From assembly GCF_021168555.1 (NCBI RefSeq), contig NZ_JAJOZS010000009.1, positions 62,001 through 126,000 of the forward strand: a DNA stretch of 64,000 bases, written 5' to 3'. Below the pieces are notes generated by a model that was not told the DNA's origin, did not search any database, and saw nothing but the letters and a program-made list of their open reading frames with translations. This document shows positions 38,571 through 51,573 of the stretch, piece after piece. Origin of the DNA: Stenotrophomonas sp. MMGLT7 (GTDB lineage: Bacteria; Pseudomonadota; Gammaproteobacteria; Xanthomonadales; Xanthomonadaceae). How positions within the stretch are numbered: the first letter of the stretch is position 1; each line of letters starts with the position of its first letter. A program made the translations under genes and the position numbers.

Positions 38571-39389
38571 ATGCCCACGAAATCCAAGCGACCGAGAACC
38601 ACCGCCACCGCACGGCCGCGCGGCCCCGCCGCTCCGCCCCCGCAGAGCGAACAGGACGCGCTGCTGGACACCCTGCGTCCCGTCGTGGAAATGCTGGGCG
38701 GCATGCTTGGAGACAACATCGAGATCGTCCTCCACGACCTCAGGTCCCCGGCCCGGTCGATCGTCGCCATCGGCAACGGCCACGTCTCCGGCCGCGGCGT
38801 CGGCGACTCCATTCTCAGCGGCCCCAAGGACGATGCCGGCTTCGTGGAACTGCACCGGGAGGTCCATGGCAACGGCAGGATCTCCTCTAGCGTGATCAAC
38901 GACTACCCGACCGCGACCGGCGGCGGCAGGAAGCTGCGCTCGGCGACCGTGCTCTATCGCGACGGCGCCGGCGAACCGTTTGCGGCGCTGTGCCTGAACG
39001 CGGACATGACCGTGGTGGAGATGGCGCACTCCTGGCTCGACCAGATGCTGCACCGGCGCAGCCAGCCGGCCGCGCCCGCCGTCACCTCCTCGCAGATGGA
39101 CACGCTGATGCAGGAGATCATCGCCGACGCGGTCACCCGCTTCACCAAGCCGGCCAAGCTGATGGACAAGGAGGAAAAGCTCTATGCGGTCGAGGCGATG
39201 ATGCGGCGCGGCCTGTTCCTGGTCAGGAACAGCGTGGGCCAGGCGGCCAAGGCGCTCGGGGTGACCCGGTTCACCATCTACAACTATCTGGACGAGATCC
39301 GCAAACGCGACCAGTCCCATGCCGCCGCGGACATCCCGGAGCGGGCGAACGCCACCAGGACCGGCGGACGCCGTAAGTCCGGCGCTTGA
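38571..39389 (+). CDS. YheO/DauR-type transcriptional regulator (PAS-like domain plus HTH)
   Basis: The 272-residue protein (ATG 38571) has a basic, proline-rich tail, a YheO-type PAS domain (EMLGGMLGDNIEIVLHDL, SIVAIGNGHVSGRGVGDS) and a C-terminal helix-turn-helix of the DauR type (SVGQAAKALGVTRFTIYNYL). Known: DauR represses D-arginine catabolism in Pseudomonas, and YheO proteins are often beside amino-acid and RidA genes. It diverges from the TonB-receptor operon across a 475-bp region with a promoter and an overlapping palindrome, so it is the probable local regulator. Confidence 0.85.
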   Translation: MPTKSKRPRTTATARPRGPAAPPPQSEQDALLDTLRPVVEMLGGMLGDNIEIVLHDLRSPARSIVAIGNGHVSGRGVGDSILSGPKDDAGFVELHREVHGNGRISSSVINDYPTATGGGRKLRSATVLYRDGAGEPFAALCLNADMTVVEMAHSWLDQMLHRRSQPAAPAVTSSQMDTLMQEIIADAVTRFTKPAKLMDKEEKLYAVEAMMRRGLFLVRNSVGQAAKALGVTRFTIYNYLDEIRKRDQSHAAADIPERANATRTGGRRKSGA

Positions 39390-39607
39390 GCAAGGGTGGG
39401 CGATAGCCGCCACTGCGCCGGGAACATGCTCGGCCTTGGTTGAAACAATGACGGCAGGGGCGTGCACGCCCTGATCCAGCCGGCCCGGCCTTCGCCCGGG
39501 ATCGCCCAGGCCCACCATCGCCGCGGGCGGCTGCGCAACCGCGAGCGCAGCCGATCCGTGCGCAACGCGGTTGCTGTCCGGCTATCGGCCCGGTGCCGCC
39601 TGCTGGG

Positions 39608-40054
39608 CTACGGGCCGTAGGCGCTGCAGCCGACCTCCACCAGCGCGTCCATCGGCAGTCCGGCGGCGACCAGCGCATTGCGTGCCGGCAACCGCTCGGG
39701 CCGGAAGTAGCCGGCATAGATCGTGTTGAACGCGCTCCACTGGCCACGGTCGGTGATCATCGCGGTGCATTGCACCACCTGTTCCATGCCCAGCCCCATC
39801 GTCGCCAGCACCTTGGCGACGTTGTCCATGGCCTGCCTGGCCTGTGCCTCGAAGCCCTCGGCCAGCTTGCCATCCGCGCCGAGGCCGAGCTGCCCGGAAA
39901 CGTGCACCGTGGTACCGGCCCGCACCGCGCTCGAGTACGGCGCGGTACTGCCGTCGGGTCTTTCGTAGTGCACGCGTTCCACTGCCGATGCCGCATTCGC
40001 GGCAGGCAATGCGAGGACGAGTGCGATCAATGCGGCTTTCGGGCTGGATGCCAT
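39608..40054 (-). CDS. Exported RidA-family protein
   Basis: The 148-residue protein has a clear signal peptide (MASSPKAALIALVLALPAANA) followed by a full RidA domain (VSGQLGLGADGKLAEGF, QAMDNVAKVLATMG, PARNALVAAGLPMDALVEV with the substrate-binding arginine). RidA proteins normally work in the cytoplasm on enamine and imine intermediates, so a periplasmic form suggests that such intermediates form outside, perhaps by the Tat-exported PLP enzyme nearby. It is encoded alone between the regulator gene and glmU. Confidence 0.85.
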   Translation of the reverse strand: MASSPKAALIALVLALPAANAASAVERVHYERPDGSTAPYSSAVRAGTTVHVSGQLGLGADGKLAEGFEAQARQAMDNVAKVLATMGLGMEQVVQCTAMITDRGQWSAFNTIYAGYFRPERLPARNALVAAGLPMDALVEVGCSAYGP

Positions 40055-40181
40055 GCGCGGTTCTCCTGGAAGAGGGGCACCATGCGATCCGCGGGCAGGT
40101 CCCCTGCACGGAACGGCGGCGCCCGCACATCTTGCCGCAAAGCCCGTGCCCTGCGCGCGGCGCGGCGGCGCCGGCCGGCCT

Positions 40182-41546
40182 CTACTTCTTCCGCGGGCGG
40201 CTCCATCCCTCGACGGTCGTCTGGCGCGCGCGCGCCAGCGTCAGCTTCTCCGCCGGCGCCGGCCGCGTGATCACCGAACCGGCACCGATGGTCGCGTTGT
40301 CGCCGATCTCCACCGGCGCCACCAGCGAGGAGTTGGAGCCGACGAAGGCGCCGTCGCCGATCACCGTCTGCGACTTGTTCACCCCGTCGTAGTTGCAGGT
40401 GATGGTGCCGGCGCCGATGTTGACGCCGGCCCCCACCGTGGCATCGCCCAGGTAGGTCAGGTGGTTGGCCTTGCTGCCGACGCCCAGCGTGGCCTTCTTG
40501 GTCTCGACGAAATTGCCGATGTGCACGCCGTCGGCCAGCACCGTGCCCGGGCGCAGGCGCGCGAACGGGCCGATCTGCACCGCGCCCTCGGTCACCACCC
40601 CTTCCAGGTCGCAGTGCGCACGCACCTGGGTGCCGGCGGCGAGCTTGACGTCGCGCAGCCGCACGAACGGGCCGATGTGCACGCCGTCGCCGAGCTCGAC
40701 CTGGCCTTCCAGCACCACGTCCACATCGATCTCCACGTCGCGCCCCACCGTGACCGTGCCCCGCTGGTCGCAGCGCGCAGGGTCGATCAGGCGCGCGCCC
40801 TGCAGGCACAGCGCCTGCGCCGCGCGGCGTTGCCAGGCGCGCTCGAGCCGCGCCAGCTGCCAGGGATCGTTGGCGCCCTCGGCCTCGGTCGGATCCGGCA
40901 CCAGCACCATTTCCGCCGGGGTGAACTCGTCCGCGGCGAAGGCGAAGATGTCGGTCAGGTAGTACTCGCCCTGCGCATTCTCGTTGGACAGCTGCGACAG
41001 CCAGCGATGCAGCGCGGTGGATTCGGCAGTGATGATGCCGGTGTTGACCGCGCGGATGCGGCGCTGCGCCGCGTCGGCGTCCTTGTGCTCGACGATCGCG
41101 GCGACCCGGCCCTCGGCATCGCGCACGATGCGGCCGTAGCCGGTGGGATCGGCCGGCTCGGCCACCAGCACCGCCAGCCGCCCCGGCGCCTGCAGCAGCC
41201 GCAGCAGGGTCTGGCTGCGCATCAGCGGCACGTCGCCGTACAGCACCAGCACGGTGGCCGCGTCGGGGATCTCCGGCATCGCCTGCTGCACCGCGTGCCC
41301 GGTGCCGAGCAGTTGCTCCTGCTCGGCCCACACCAGGTCGGGCTGGTCGTCGAAGGCGGCGCGCACCTGATCGCCGCCATGGCCGTAGACCACGTGGATC
41401 GCCTCGGGCTCGAGTTCGCGCGCGGTGGCGATCACGTGCGCCAGCATCGGCTTGCCGGCGATGGGCTGCAGCACCTTCGGCCGCGTCGACTTCATGCGCT
41501 TGCCTTCGCCGGCGGCCAGGATGATCACGTGCAGGGGCAGGCTCAT
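40182..41546 (-). CDS. glmU: Bifunctional GlmU: glucosamine-1-P acetyltransferase / GlcNAc-1-P uridyltransferase
   Basis: It makes UDP-GlcNAc from GlcN-1-P in two steps. The 454-residue protein has an N-terminal pyrophosphorylase domain ([20 protein letters not shown] at the start; [22 protein letters not shown]) and a C-terminal left-handed beta-helix of hexapeptide repeats (about 250-440: [35 protein letters not shown]). I chose the second ATG (MSLPLHV), matching family starts; the ATG 9 bp upstream is possible. It lies beyond atpC as in many gammaproteobacteria, but a divergent gtrA gene separates them. TAAAAT upstream on the minus strand could be its -10 box. Confidence 0.96.
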   Translation of the reverse strand: MSLPLHVIILAAGEGKRMKSTRPKVLQPIAGKPMLAHVIATARELEPEAIHVVYGHGGDQVRAAFDDQPDLVWAEQEQLLGTGHAVQQAMPEIPDAATVLVLYGDVPLMRSQTLLRLLQAPGRLAVLVAEPADPTGYGRIVRDAEGRVAAIVEHKDADAAQRRIRAVNTGIITAESTALHRWLSQLSNENAQGEYYLTDIFAFAADEFTPAEMVLVPDPTEAEGANDPWQLARLERAWQRRAAQALCLQGARLIDPARCDQRGTVTVGRDVEIDVDVVLEGQVELGDGVHIGPFVRLRDVKLAAGTQVRAHCDLEGVVTEGAVQIGPFARLRPGTVLADGVHIGNFVETKKATLGVGSKANHLTYLGDATVGAGVNIGAGTITCNYDGVNKSQTVIGDGAFVGSNSSLVAPVEIGDNATIGAGSVITRPAPAEKLTLARARQTTVEGWSRPRKK

Positions 41547-41626
41547 GGGCGGCATTCTCGAGGGAAAAACGTAATTTTATGCCGTGCCGTGGTTAGCATG
41601 GCGTCTTTCGCGACGTTCGGACTCAC

Positions 41627-42010
41627 ATGGGAATCCTCCGCCAGGGCGGGCACTTCATACTGATCGGGCTGCTGCAGCTGCTGGTGGACTGGGGCGTGTT
41701 CGTCGCCGCCACCGCGCTTGGGCTGCCGGCCGTTCCCGGCAATCTTCTGGGGCGGGTGAGCGGCGCGCTGCTGGGCTTCTGGTTGAACGGCCGCATCACC
41801 TTTGCCGAGCAGGCCGGCGGACGCCTGAACCGGCGGCACCTGGCACGCTTCCTGTGCATGTGGCTGGTGCTGACCGCGCTCAGCACCTGGCTGGTGGCCA
41901 CGAGCGCGAACCTGCTGGGACTGAAATTGGCATGGCTGGCCAAGCCCGTGGTCGAAGGCGCGCTGGCGATGCTCTCGTTCGTGCTGCTGCGCCAGTTCGT
42001 GTATCGCTGA
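41627..42010 (+). CDS. GtrA-family small membrane protein
   Basis: The 127-residue protein has four membrane helices in the GtrA arrangement (FILIGLLQLLVDWGVFVAAT; GNLLGRVSGALLGFWLNG with the conserved NGRITF; MWLVLTALSTWLVAT; AMLSFVLLRQFVYR). GtrA proteins help move lipid-linked sugars across the inner membrane or serve in sugar-chain modification. It is divergent from glmU and convergent with the ATP synthase operon. Confidence 0.87.
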   Translation: MGILRQGGHFILIGLLQLLVDWGVFVAATALGLPAVPGNLLGRVSGALLGFWLNGRITFAEQAGGRLNRRHLARFLCMWLVLTALSTWLVATSANLLGLKLAWLAKPVVEGALAMLSFVLLRQFVYR

Positions 42011-42170
42011 CGCGGCGCAGGCGCCTGGCGCTGCCGGCGCTTCGAAGGAAGCCGCCGTGTCCGCGCCGGTGGCGCCGCAGCCGCCACGTTTTCCTTCGGC
42101 GATCCGGCGCGTCTCCATCCCGGCGTGGACCCGGCCTGCCGATCCTCAGGGAATCCACGGGGAACCAACG

Positions 42171-42197
42171 AAAACGCCGGGCAATGCCCGGCGTTCG
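42171..42197 (-). terminator. Rho-independent terminator of the ATP synthase operon
   Basis: CGCCGGGC-AAT-GCCCGGCG forms an 8-bp GC stem. Read on the minus strand it is followed by TTTT. It lies about 35 bp beyond the atpC stop, and on the plus strand it lies about 165 bp after gtrA. Confidence 0.8.
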
Positions 42198-42228
42198 CTG
42201 CTGCCACCAGCCGGCCCTGCGGCCGCGC

Positions 42229-42651
42229 TCAGTGCTTGACGTTCTTGCGCAGGCGTTCCAGTGCCTGCAGCTGCGCGGTGACCTCGGCCAGCTTGGCCTC
42301 GGCCTCGGCCACTTCCATGGCATCGCCGCGTCCGGCCAGCACCCGCTCGGCCTGCTCCTTGGCCTGGCGCACGGACGCCTCGTCGATGTCCTGCGCGCGG
42401 ATCGCGGTGTCGGCCAGTACCGTCACCACCTGCGGCTGCACTTCCAGGATGCCGCCGGAAATGGCGAAATCCAGCTGCTCGCCGGCAGCCGTGGTCACCA
42501 CCACCTTGCCCGGCTTCAGGCGGGTGATCAGCGGCGCATGCATGGGCGCGATACCCAGCTCGCCGAGCTCGCCGGTCGCCACGACCAGGGTCGCTTCACC
42601 GTGGAAGATCTGCTGCTCGGCGCTGACGATGTCGCAACGGATGGTGCTCAT
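42229..42651 (-). CDS. atpC: ATP synthase epsilon subunit
   Basis: The 140-residue protein has an N-terminal beta-sandwich ([20 protein letters not shown], then [19 protein letters not shown]) and a C-terminal helical hairpin rich in Ala and Glu. It sits at the foot of the F1 stalk, contacts gamma and inhibits ATP hydrolysis. It is the last gene of the operon. A GGGATTC-family inverted repeat lies between it and atpD. Confidence 0.96.
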   Translation of the reverse strand: MSTIRCDIVSAEQQIFHGEATLVVATGELGELGIAPMHAPLITRLKPGKVVVTTAAGEQLDFAISGGILEVQPQVVTVLADTAIRAQDIDEASVRQAKEQAERVLAGRGDAMEVAEAEAKLAEVTAQLQALERLRKNVKH

Positions 42652-42671
42652 GGTGCCTCACTGTGTGAGGC

Positions 42672-42790
42672 GGGATTCGGGATTCGGGATTCGGGATCGG
42701 TGGAAGCAGTCGCGCCGCCTGTCCATCGTCCCGAATTCAACCGACCTCGATCCCCGCCTTCGAATCCCAAATTCCCAATCCCGAATCCCG
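42672..42790. repeat. GGGATTC-family inverted repeat between atpD and atpC
   Basis: CGGGATTCGGGATTCGGGAT units on the left and opposing AATCCCGAATCCCGG units on the right flank a unique centre. The element fills nearly the whole gap between the two genes, so the operon RNA would contain a long imperfect stem here. Confidence 0.88.
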
Positions 42791-42794
42791 GCCC

Positions 42795-46877
<4,083 letters not shown>

Positions 46878-46892
46878 TTTTATTTCCCGGTG

Positions 46893-46967
46893 GGGCGGGC
46901 CTGGGCCCGCCGTCTTGGGCGGGTCCGTGACCCGCCGTCCTGTTCGGCGGGCCCAGGGCCCGCCCTA
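46893..46967. repeat. GC-rich inverted repeat between atpH and atpA
   Basis: GGGCGGGCCTGGGCCCGCC and, some 50 bp on, GGCGGGCCCAGGGCCCGCCC flank a second small palindrome (GGCGGGTC.. GACCCGCC). The family is distinct from the GGGATTC elements; a short related palindrome, GGCGGGCCCTGGCCCGCC, lies near 61720. It fills most of the 100-bp gap between the two genes. Confidence 0.8.
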
Positions 46968-46977
46968 CGAAGTTGCG

Positions 46978-47505
46978 TTAACTTGCCAGCACGTTCTGCA
47001 GGCGCGAGAGCTTGCCCTTGATCGAACCGTCGATCACCACGTCGCCGGCGGCGATCACCGCGCCGCCGATCAGCGACGGGTCGATGGCGGTGCGCACCTG
47101 CACCTGGCGCCCGAAGCGCTGCTTGAGCGCCGCCACCAGCGAGTCCAGCTCGCCGTCGGAGAGCTCGGCGGCCGAGGTCACCGTGGCATGCACCACCTGC
47201 TCGGCCTCGGCGCGCAGCTGCTCGTACAGGCCGGAGATCTCCGGCAGCAGCGACAGCCGGCCGGACTCGGCCAGCAGCGCCAGGAAGCGGCCGTACGACT
47301 CGTCGTACGAAGACGGCGCCAGCAGCGCCACCGCGTCGGCGTCGGCCAGCTCGGGATCGAGCAGCAGGTCCGCCACCCGCGGGTCGGCGGCGATGCGTGC
47401 GGAAAACGCCAGCGCCTCGGACCACGGCCCGAACTTGCCTTCGTCGCGCGCGACGGCGAATGCGGCACGGGCGTAGGGACGCGCGACAGTGAGGGCCAGG
47501 CTCAT
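46978..47505 (-). CDS. atpH: ATP synthase delta subunit
   Basis: The 175-residue protein links the alpha subunits to the peripheral stalk. Seen: start MSLALTVARPYARAAFAVAR, helical N-domain, and the C-terminal GGAVIAAGDVVIDGSIKGKL motif typical of the OSCP/delta family. It follows atpF in the operon with a 17-bp gap. Confidence 0.96.
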   Translation of the reverse strand: MSLALTVARPYARAAFAVARDEGKFGPWSEALAFSARIAADPRVADLLLDPELADADAVALLAPSSYDESYGRFLALLAESGRLSLLPEISGLYEQLRAEAEQVVHATVTSAAELSDGELDSLVAALKQRFGRQVQVRTAIDPSLIGGAVIAAGDVVIDGSIKGKLSRLQNVLAS

Positions 47506-47522
47506 CGTTCAGCTCTTCCTGT

Positions 47523-47993
47523 TCAGATCTGCGCCGCCAGGTCGTCCAGCAGCGCCTTGTGGGCGTTGGCGTCGATCTCGCGCTTGAGCAGCTTCTCGGC
47601 ACCGGCCACGGCCAGCACGGACACCTGCTTGCGCAGGTCTTCGCGGGCACGCGAGGCGGCGGACTCGATCTCGGCCAGCGCCAGGTCCTTCTGCCGGTTG
47701 GCCTCGGCGATGGCCTCGTTCTTGGCGGCCTCGACGATCTGGTTGGCGCGGGCGTGGGCCTGGTCGATGATCTCGTTGGCCTTGACGCGCGCGTCCTTCA
47801 GCGTCTCGTTGACCTTTTCCTGCGCCTGCGCCAGGTCCTTCTGGCTGCGGTCGGCAGCGGCCAGGCCCTCGGCGATCTTCTGCTGGCGTTCTTCGATCGC
47901 CTTCAGCAGCGGCGGCCAGATCTTGGTCGCGACGATCCAGATCAGACCGGCGAACGCCAGTGCCTGGGCAACGATGGTAAAACCGATTTCCAT
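47523..47993 (-). CDS. atpF: ATP synthase subunit b
   Basis: The 156-residue peripheral stalk subunit has one N-terminal membrane helix ([20 protein letters not shown]) followed by a long charged coiled coil (about 30-150). The standard motif [18 protein letters not shown] is present. It forms a dimer that holds F1 against the rotor torque. Confidence 0.97.
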   Translation of the reverse strand: MEIGFTIVAQALAFAGLIWIVATKIWPPLLKAIEERQQKIAEGLAAADRSQKDLAQAQEKVNETLKDARVKANEIIDQAHARANQIVEAAKNEAIAEANRQKDLALAEIESAASRAREDLRKQVSVLAVAGAEKLLKREIDANAHKALLDDLAAQI

Positions 47994-48098
47994 GGGATTC
48001 GCTCAGTCGATGGTGAGGGGGATGGGGATGCCGCCGGGCAGCATCCCCGAACCTTCATCGGCGGCGGCCGTCAGCCGACGGTCGCCGCTCGGCCCCGA

Positions 48099-48419
<321 letters not shown>

Positions 48420-48461
48420 TTATGAAAAGGATGAAGGACTAACGCAAAAGGGTACAGAAAC

Positions 48462-49256
48462 TCAGTGGCTGTCTTCAGACAGGCTCAGGTACACGATCGA
48501 CAGCATCATGAAGATGAATGCCTGCAGCGGAATCACCAGCAGGTGGAACAGCATCCAGCCCAGGCCGAACACGCCGCCGGCCAGCGCGCCGAGCAGGCCT
48601 GCGCCGCCGAGCACCCAGATCAGCAGGAACACGATCTCGCCGCCGAACATGTTGCCGAACAGTCGCATCGCCAGCGAGATCGGCTTGCTCAGCCACTCGA
48701 CGATGTTGAGGATCAGGTTGAACGGCATCAGCCACTTGCCGAACGGCGCGGTCAGGAATTCCTTGGTGAAGCCGCCGAGGCCCTTGGAGCGCAGCGCGAA
48801 GAACAGCATCAGGAAGAACACGCTGATCGACATGCCCAGCGTCGCGTTGACGTCGGCGGTCGGCACCGGCTTCCAGTAGTTGATGCCGACCCACTGCAGC
48901 GGGATGGCGATGAAGTCGGCCGGGATCATCTTGATGAGGTTCATCAACAGGATCCAGAAGAACAGCGTGATCGCGATCGGCGTGACCAGCTTGCTGGTGC
49001 CGTGGTAGGTGTCGCGGGCCTGGCGATCGACGAACTCCAGGCAGATCTCGACGAAGGCCTGCCACTTGCCCGGCACGCCGGCGGTGGCCTTGCGGGTGGC
49101 CATCCAGAAGCCGAACACCATCAACAGCCCCATCAGCACCGACGTCACGATGGTATCGACGTGGATCGCCCAGAACCCGCCTTCCTGGATGTGGAAGGTC
49201 AGGTTGTGAAGGTGATGCTGGATGTAGGAGGTAGGGGTTTCTGCCTCGCCTGCCAT
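48462..49256 (-). CDS. atpB: ATP synthase subunit a
   Basis: The 264-residue membrane subunit forms the proton half-channels. Seen: the essential arginine in SLAMRLFGNMFGGE, conserved TADVNATLGMSISVF and the C-terminal LQAFIFMMLSIVYLS. It is preceded by a duplicated copy of the atpI 3' end and followed by atpE. Confidence 0.97.
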   Translation of the reverse strand: MAGEAETPTSYIQHHLHNLTFHIQEGGFWAIHVDTIVTSVLMGLLMVFGFWMATRKATAGVPGKWQAFVEICLEFVDRQARDTYHGTSKLVTPIAITLFFWILLMNLIKMIPADFIAIPLQWVGINYWKPVPTADVNATLGMSISVFFLMLFFALRSKGLGGFTKEFLTAPFGKWLMPFNLILNIVEWLSKPISLAMRLFGNMFGGEIVFLLIWVLGGAGLLGALAGGVFGLGWMLFHLLVIPLQAFIFMMLSIVYLSLSEDSH

Positions 49257-49280
49257 GTGTCCGTAGCCTTTTGAATGCTG

Positions 49281-49347
49281 TCAGTGCCTGGCCGAGGCCA
49301 GGACCTGGAAAATATCAACGCCTGGCCAAGGCCAGAACCTGGAAAAT
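49281..49347. repeat. 33-bp tandem direct repeat of the atpI 3' end
   Basis: Unit 49281-49313 and unit 49315-49347 are identical at 29 of 33 positions. The second unit is the end of the atpI coding sequence, including its stop (minus-strand reading IFQVLALARR then stop). The first lies in the atpI-atpB gap and, read alike, gives IFQVLASARH then stop. It appears to be a past local duplication. Confidence 0.85.
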
Positions 49348-49680
49348 CAAGCCGACGGCCACACCGGCCAGCAGCGGCATCGCGGGCAGTCGCCACCACA
49401 GCAGGGCAAGCGCCAGCACCACGAACAGCAGCACCCACTTCAGCACCATGGCCAGGACCAGCCTGGCCACGGCCGAACCGGCCGCCTGCACGCCACCGCC
49501 CAACGCCACCCACGCCGCCATCCAGCCCCCCGCCACCGTAGCCACTCCCGTTGCCAGCGCGGCGAGCGCATGACGCGGCCCCACCAGCAGGAAGGCAAGC
49601 GCGAGGACGGCCACCGCAACCAGCGGATATATCGCTGCGCGCAACATCAGCCGCCGACCCGCATCTACGGAGTTCAGCAC
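49315..49680 (-). CDS. atpI: ATP synthase accessory protein I
   Basis: The 121-residue membrane protein has four hydrophobic helices (LMLRAAIYPLVAVAVLALAF; LATGVATVAGGWMAAWVALG; LVLAMVLKWVLLFVVLALAL; PLLAGVAVGLIFQVLALA). AtpI helps c-ring assembly and is not part of the final complex. It is the first gene of the operon. Its final codons are duplicated downstream. Confidence 0.88.
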   Translation of the reverse strand: MLNSVDAGRRLMLRAAIYPLVAVAVLALAFLLVGPRHALAALATGVATVAGGWMAAWVALGGGVQAAGSAVARLVLAMVLKWVLLFVVLALALLWWRLPAMPLLAGVAVGLIFQVLALARR

Positions 49681-49742
49681 ACGAATATCCTGGAATTACG
49701 GATTGGAGGAAGGAACAGCTAAGGGCCTCGTCGAGCCGCAGG

Positions 49743-49772
49743 ATTATAGCAACCCCGACATTTGTGAAACAA
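49743..49772 (-). promoter_or_regulatory. Promoter of the ATP synthase operon
   Basis: Read on the minus strand, a perfect TATAAT (49748-49743) is preceded by TGC (extended -10, TGCTATAAT). A TTGTTT -35 box (49772-49767) lies 18 bp upstream. It is placed about 65 bp ahead of the atpI ATG. Confidence 0.75.
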
Positions 49773-49941
49773 CCGCGCTGTTTTGCCGCACCCCTGCGTT
49801 TCGATCCGCCCGGCGTGCGGCTGGATGAACAGACAGCCGCGCTCGAGGGCGATACATCCGCCGGGAACTTTGCCCGCGAGCGCCGGTCTGTGATGTCGGG
49901 CCTGTAGCTTTTCCTCGTCGACAGCTCCTTGGCAGGCCACA

Positions 49942-49973
49942 GGAAGCCCCGGGCGACCGGGGCTTCCCTCTTG
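49942..49973. terminator. Orphan terminator-like hairpin in the region upstream of atpI
   Basis: GGAAGCCCCGG-GCGA-CCGGGGCTTCC is a perfect 11-bp stem with a GCGA tetraloop, followed on the plus strand by CTCTTG. No coding gene ends nearby on either strand. It may belong to an unannotated small transcript starting near the atp promoter region, or be a structural element. Apart from this hairpin and the atp promoter, the stretch 49773-50158 shows nothing I can name. Confidence 0.4.
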
Positions 49974-50158
49974 TCGCGCAGCCCTTCCCGCCGCAGGCGC
50001 GGGCATCGGCGGACAATGAACGGGACCTTGTTGCCGGAGCGCGGCATCACTGCGCACGCACCGTACTTTCACGAATGGTGGACATCGACCTTCCGATAGT
50101 GGCCGGCATTGGCGGCAAGCGAGCCGCCGAAGCCCCCAAAGACTTTCGGAGTTCGTCC

Positions 50159-50971
50159 ATGAAACACCTGCTTTCCCTGGCCCTTCCCTGCGCGCTCGCC
50201 GCCGCCTGCGCCCTGCCCGCGCATGCCGAAGACAGCGACGATCGCTTCAGCCTGCGCCTGGGCGCGATGAACATCGATTCGGACAACACCATCCGCGGTA
50301 GTACCACCATCGGCGGCCAGGAACTGTCCGGCTCGCAGGACTTCGGCCTGGGCGGCAAGGAGTGGGAGCCGCGCGTGGACGGCGTGTTCCGCCTGAGCAC
50401 CCGCCAGCGCCTGATCTTCGACTACTTCAAGTACGACAAGGACCGCCGCGAGACGCTGGGCGAGGATGTCGGCTATGGCGACGTCACCGTCCCGTCCGGC
50501 AGCTTCGTCAAGGGCAAGCTCAAGTACCAGGTGGCGAGCCTGGTGTACGACTACTCGGTACTGGACGACCCGAACTACAGCCTGGGCCTGCAGATCGGCG
50601 CCGAGGCCGCCAAGGTCGAGGCCAACGCCTATGCCGACCTCGGCGACCTGTACTCGGGCCGCTTCGTGGACGAGAAGGAAGACGGCGTGGCGCCGGTGGT
50701 CGGCCTGCGCTTCACCGCCAAGCCCGGCGAGCACTGGCTGATCAACCTGCAGGGCCAGTACCTCAACACCAAGTGGGGCACCTTCGACGACTACGACGGC
50801 GACCTGAGCCGCGCCAACGCCATCGTCGAGTACCGCTTCACCCCGAACTTCGGCATCTTCGCCGGCTACGACTGGTTCAAGCTGGACGTCGACCGCAAGG
50901 GCAGCGATGCCACCATCGGCCTGAAGCAGGAGTTCAAGGGCCCGGTGGCCGGCGTGACCTTCGCGTTCTGA
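50159..50971 (+). CDS. Outer membrane beta-barrel protein of unknown function
   Basis: The 270-residue protein starts at the ATG 50159 with a signal peptide (KHLLSLALPCALAAACALPA, cleavage after AHA). The rest has alternating amphipathic strands with many aromatic residues and ends in GPVAGVTFAF with terminal Phe, as expected of an outer membrane barrel of about 10-12 strands. No specific family is recognised. A strong terminator follows, so it is probably monocistronic. Confidence 0.75.
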   Translation: MKHLLSLALPCALAAACALPAHAEDSDDRFSLRLGAMNIDSDNTIRGSTTIGGQELSGSQDFGLGGKEWEPRVDGVFRLSTRQRLIFDYFKYDKDRRETLGEDVGYGDVTVPSGSFVKGKLKYQVASLVYDYSVLDDPNYSLGLQIGAEAAKVEANAYADLGDLYSGRFVDEKEDGVAPVVGLRFTAKPGEHWLINLQGQYLNTKWGTFDDYDGDLSRANAIVEYRFTPNFGIFAGYDWFKLDVDRKGSDATIGLKQEFKGPVAGVTFAF

Positions 50972-51000
50972 TCCGCTCCAGCGAAGGCGCAGCAAACACG

Positions 51001-51037
51001 AACCCCGCGATAGCCAGGCGCTATCGCGGGGTTTTCT
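51001..51037 (+). terminator. Rho-independent terminator after the beta-barrel gene
   Basis: A 14-bp perfect stem (AACCCCGCGATAGC / GCTATCGCGGGGTT) with a 5-base loop is followed by TTCTC on the plus strand, about 30 bp after the stop of the outer membrane protein gene. Confidence 0.88.
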
Positions 51038-51105
51038 CGTTTCCATTGGACACCGCCGCCGGTACGGCGCAGGATCGGGACGACCCCGTTTTCCGAGCCT
51101 GTGCC

Positions 51106-51315
51106 ATGCACAAGACCGACCGCCTCATGACGCAGCCGCACGCCGCAGTCGTGGCGCATGCGGTCCCTTCCTGGCATGCCGAGCCGCCGGCGGCCGCCCC
51201 GGCGCCGCTGCAGCGCCCGCCGCTGGCGCTGGCGCTGTACCGGATGCGCCGCCGCCACATCGCCGCCCATGCGGCACTGCTGGATGTGCTCATCCCCGAC
51301 ACCCTGCACGCCTGA
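51106..51315 (+). CDS. Possible small protein of unknown function
   Basis: This is a 69-residue open frame starting MHKTDRLMTQPHAAVVAHAV, with a proline- and alanine-rich middle and a basic C-terminal segment (LYRMRRRHIAAHAALLDVLI). No ribosome site is convincing and no family is recognised. The composition could be coding, but the call is weak. It lies between a terminator and a palindromic repeat. Confidence 0.3.
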   Translation: MHKTDRLMTQPHAAVVAHAVPSWHAEPPAAAPAPLQRPPLALALYRMRRRHIAAHAALLDVLIPDTLHA

Positions 51316-51398
51316 AAGCCCGTTCACGATCGGCATGGCACAGCCATGCCGATCGCGCCGTGGCGCAGGAAATGACAGGCGGCTGTAGGCCAGGCAGC

Positions 51399-51467
51399 TG
51401 TAGGAGCGACTTCAGTCGCGATGGGGCCGTATCGGTAAAGCCCCATCGCGACTGAAGTCGCTCCTAC
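51399..51467. repeat. 70-bp palindromic intergenic repeat, copy 4
   Basis: The TGTAGGAGCGACTTCAGTCG palindrome, with a centre GGGGCCGTATCGGTAAAGCC, lies between the possible small ORF and the frameshifted exported-protein gene. Confidence 0.88.
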
Positions 51468-51573
51468 GGGAGATTGTGAACAGACGCAGCGCCGGGGTGG
51501 CGCCGCAGCGCGTGACCGGTCGCCTGCCAGCCCGCGCTGGGTGCAGTCCGTGGCAGGCGAATGCGAGTCGCGG

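Noticed and set aside
41840-41860. A second sigma54-like sequence, TGGCACGCTTCCTGTGC
   Set aside because: It lies inside the gtrA coding region and lacks the GC at the correct -12 spacing.
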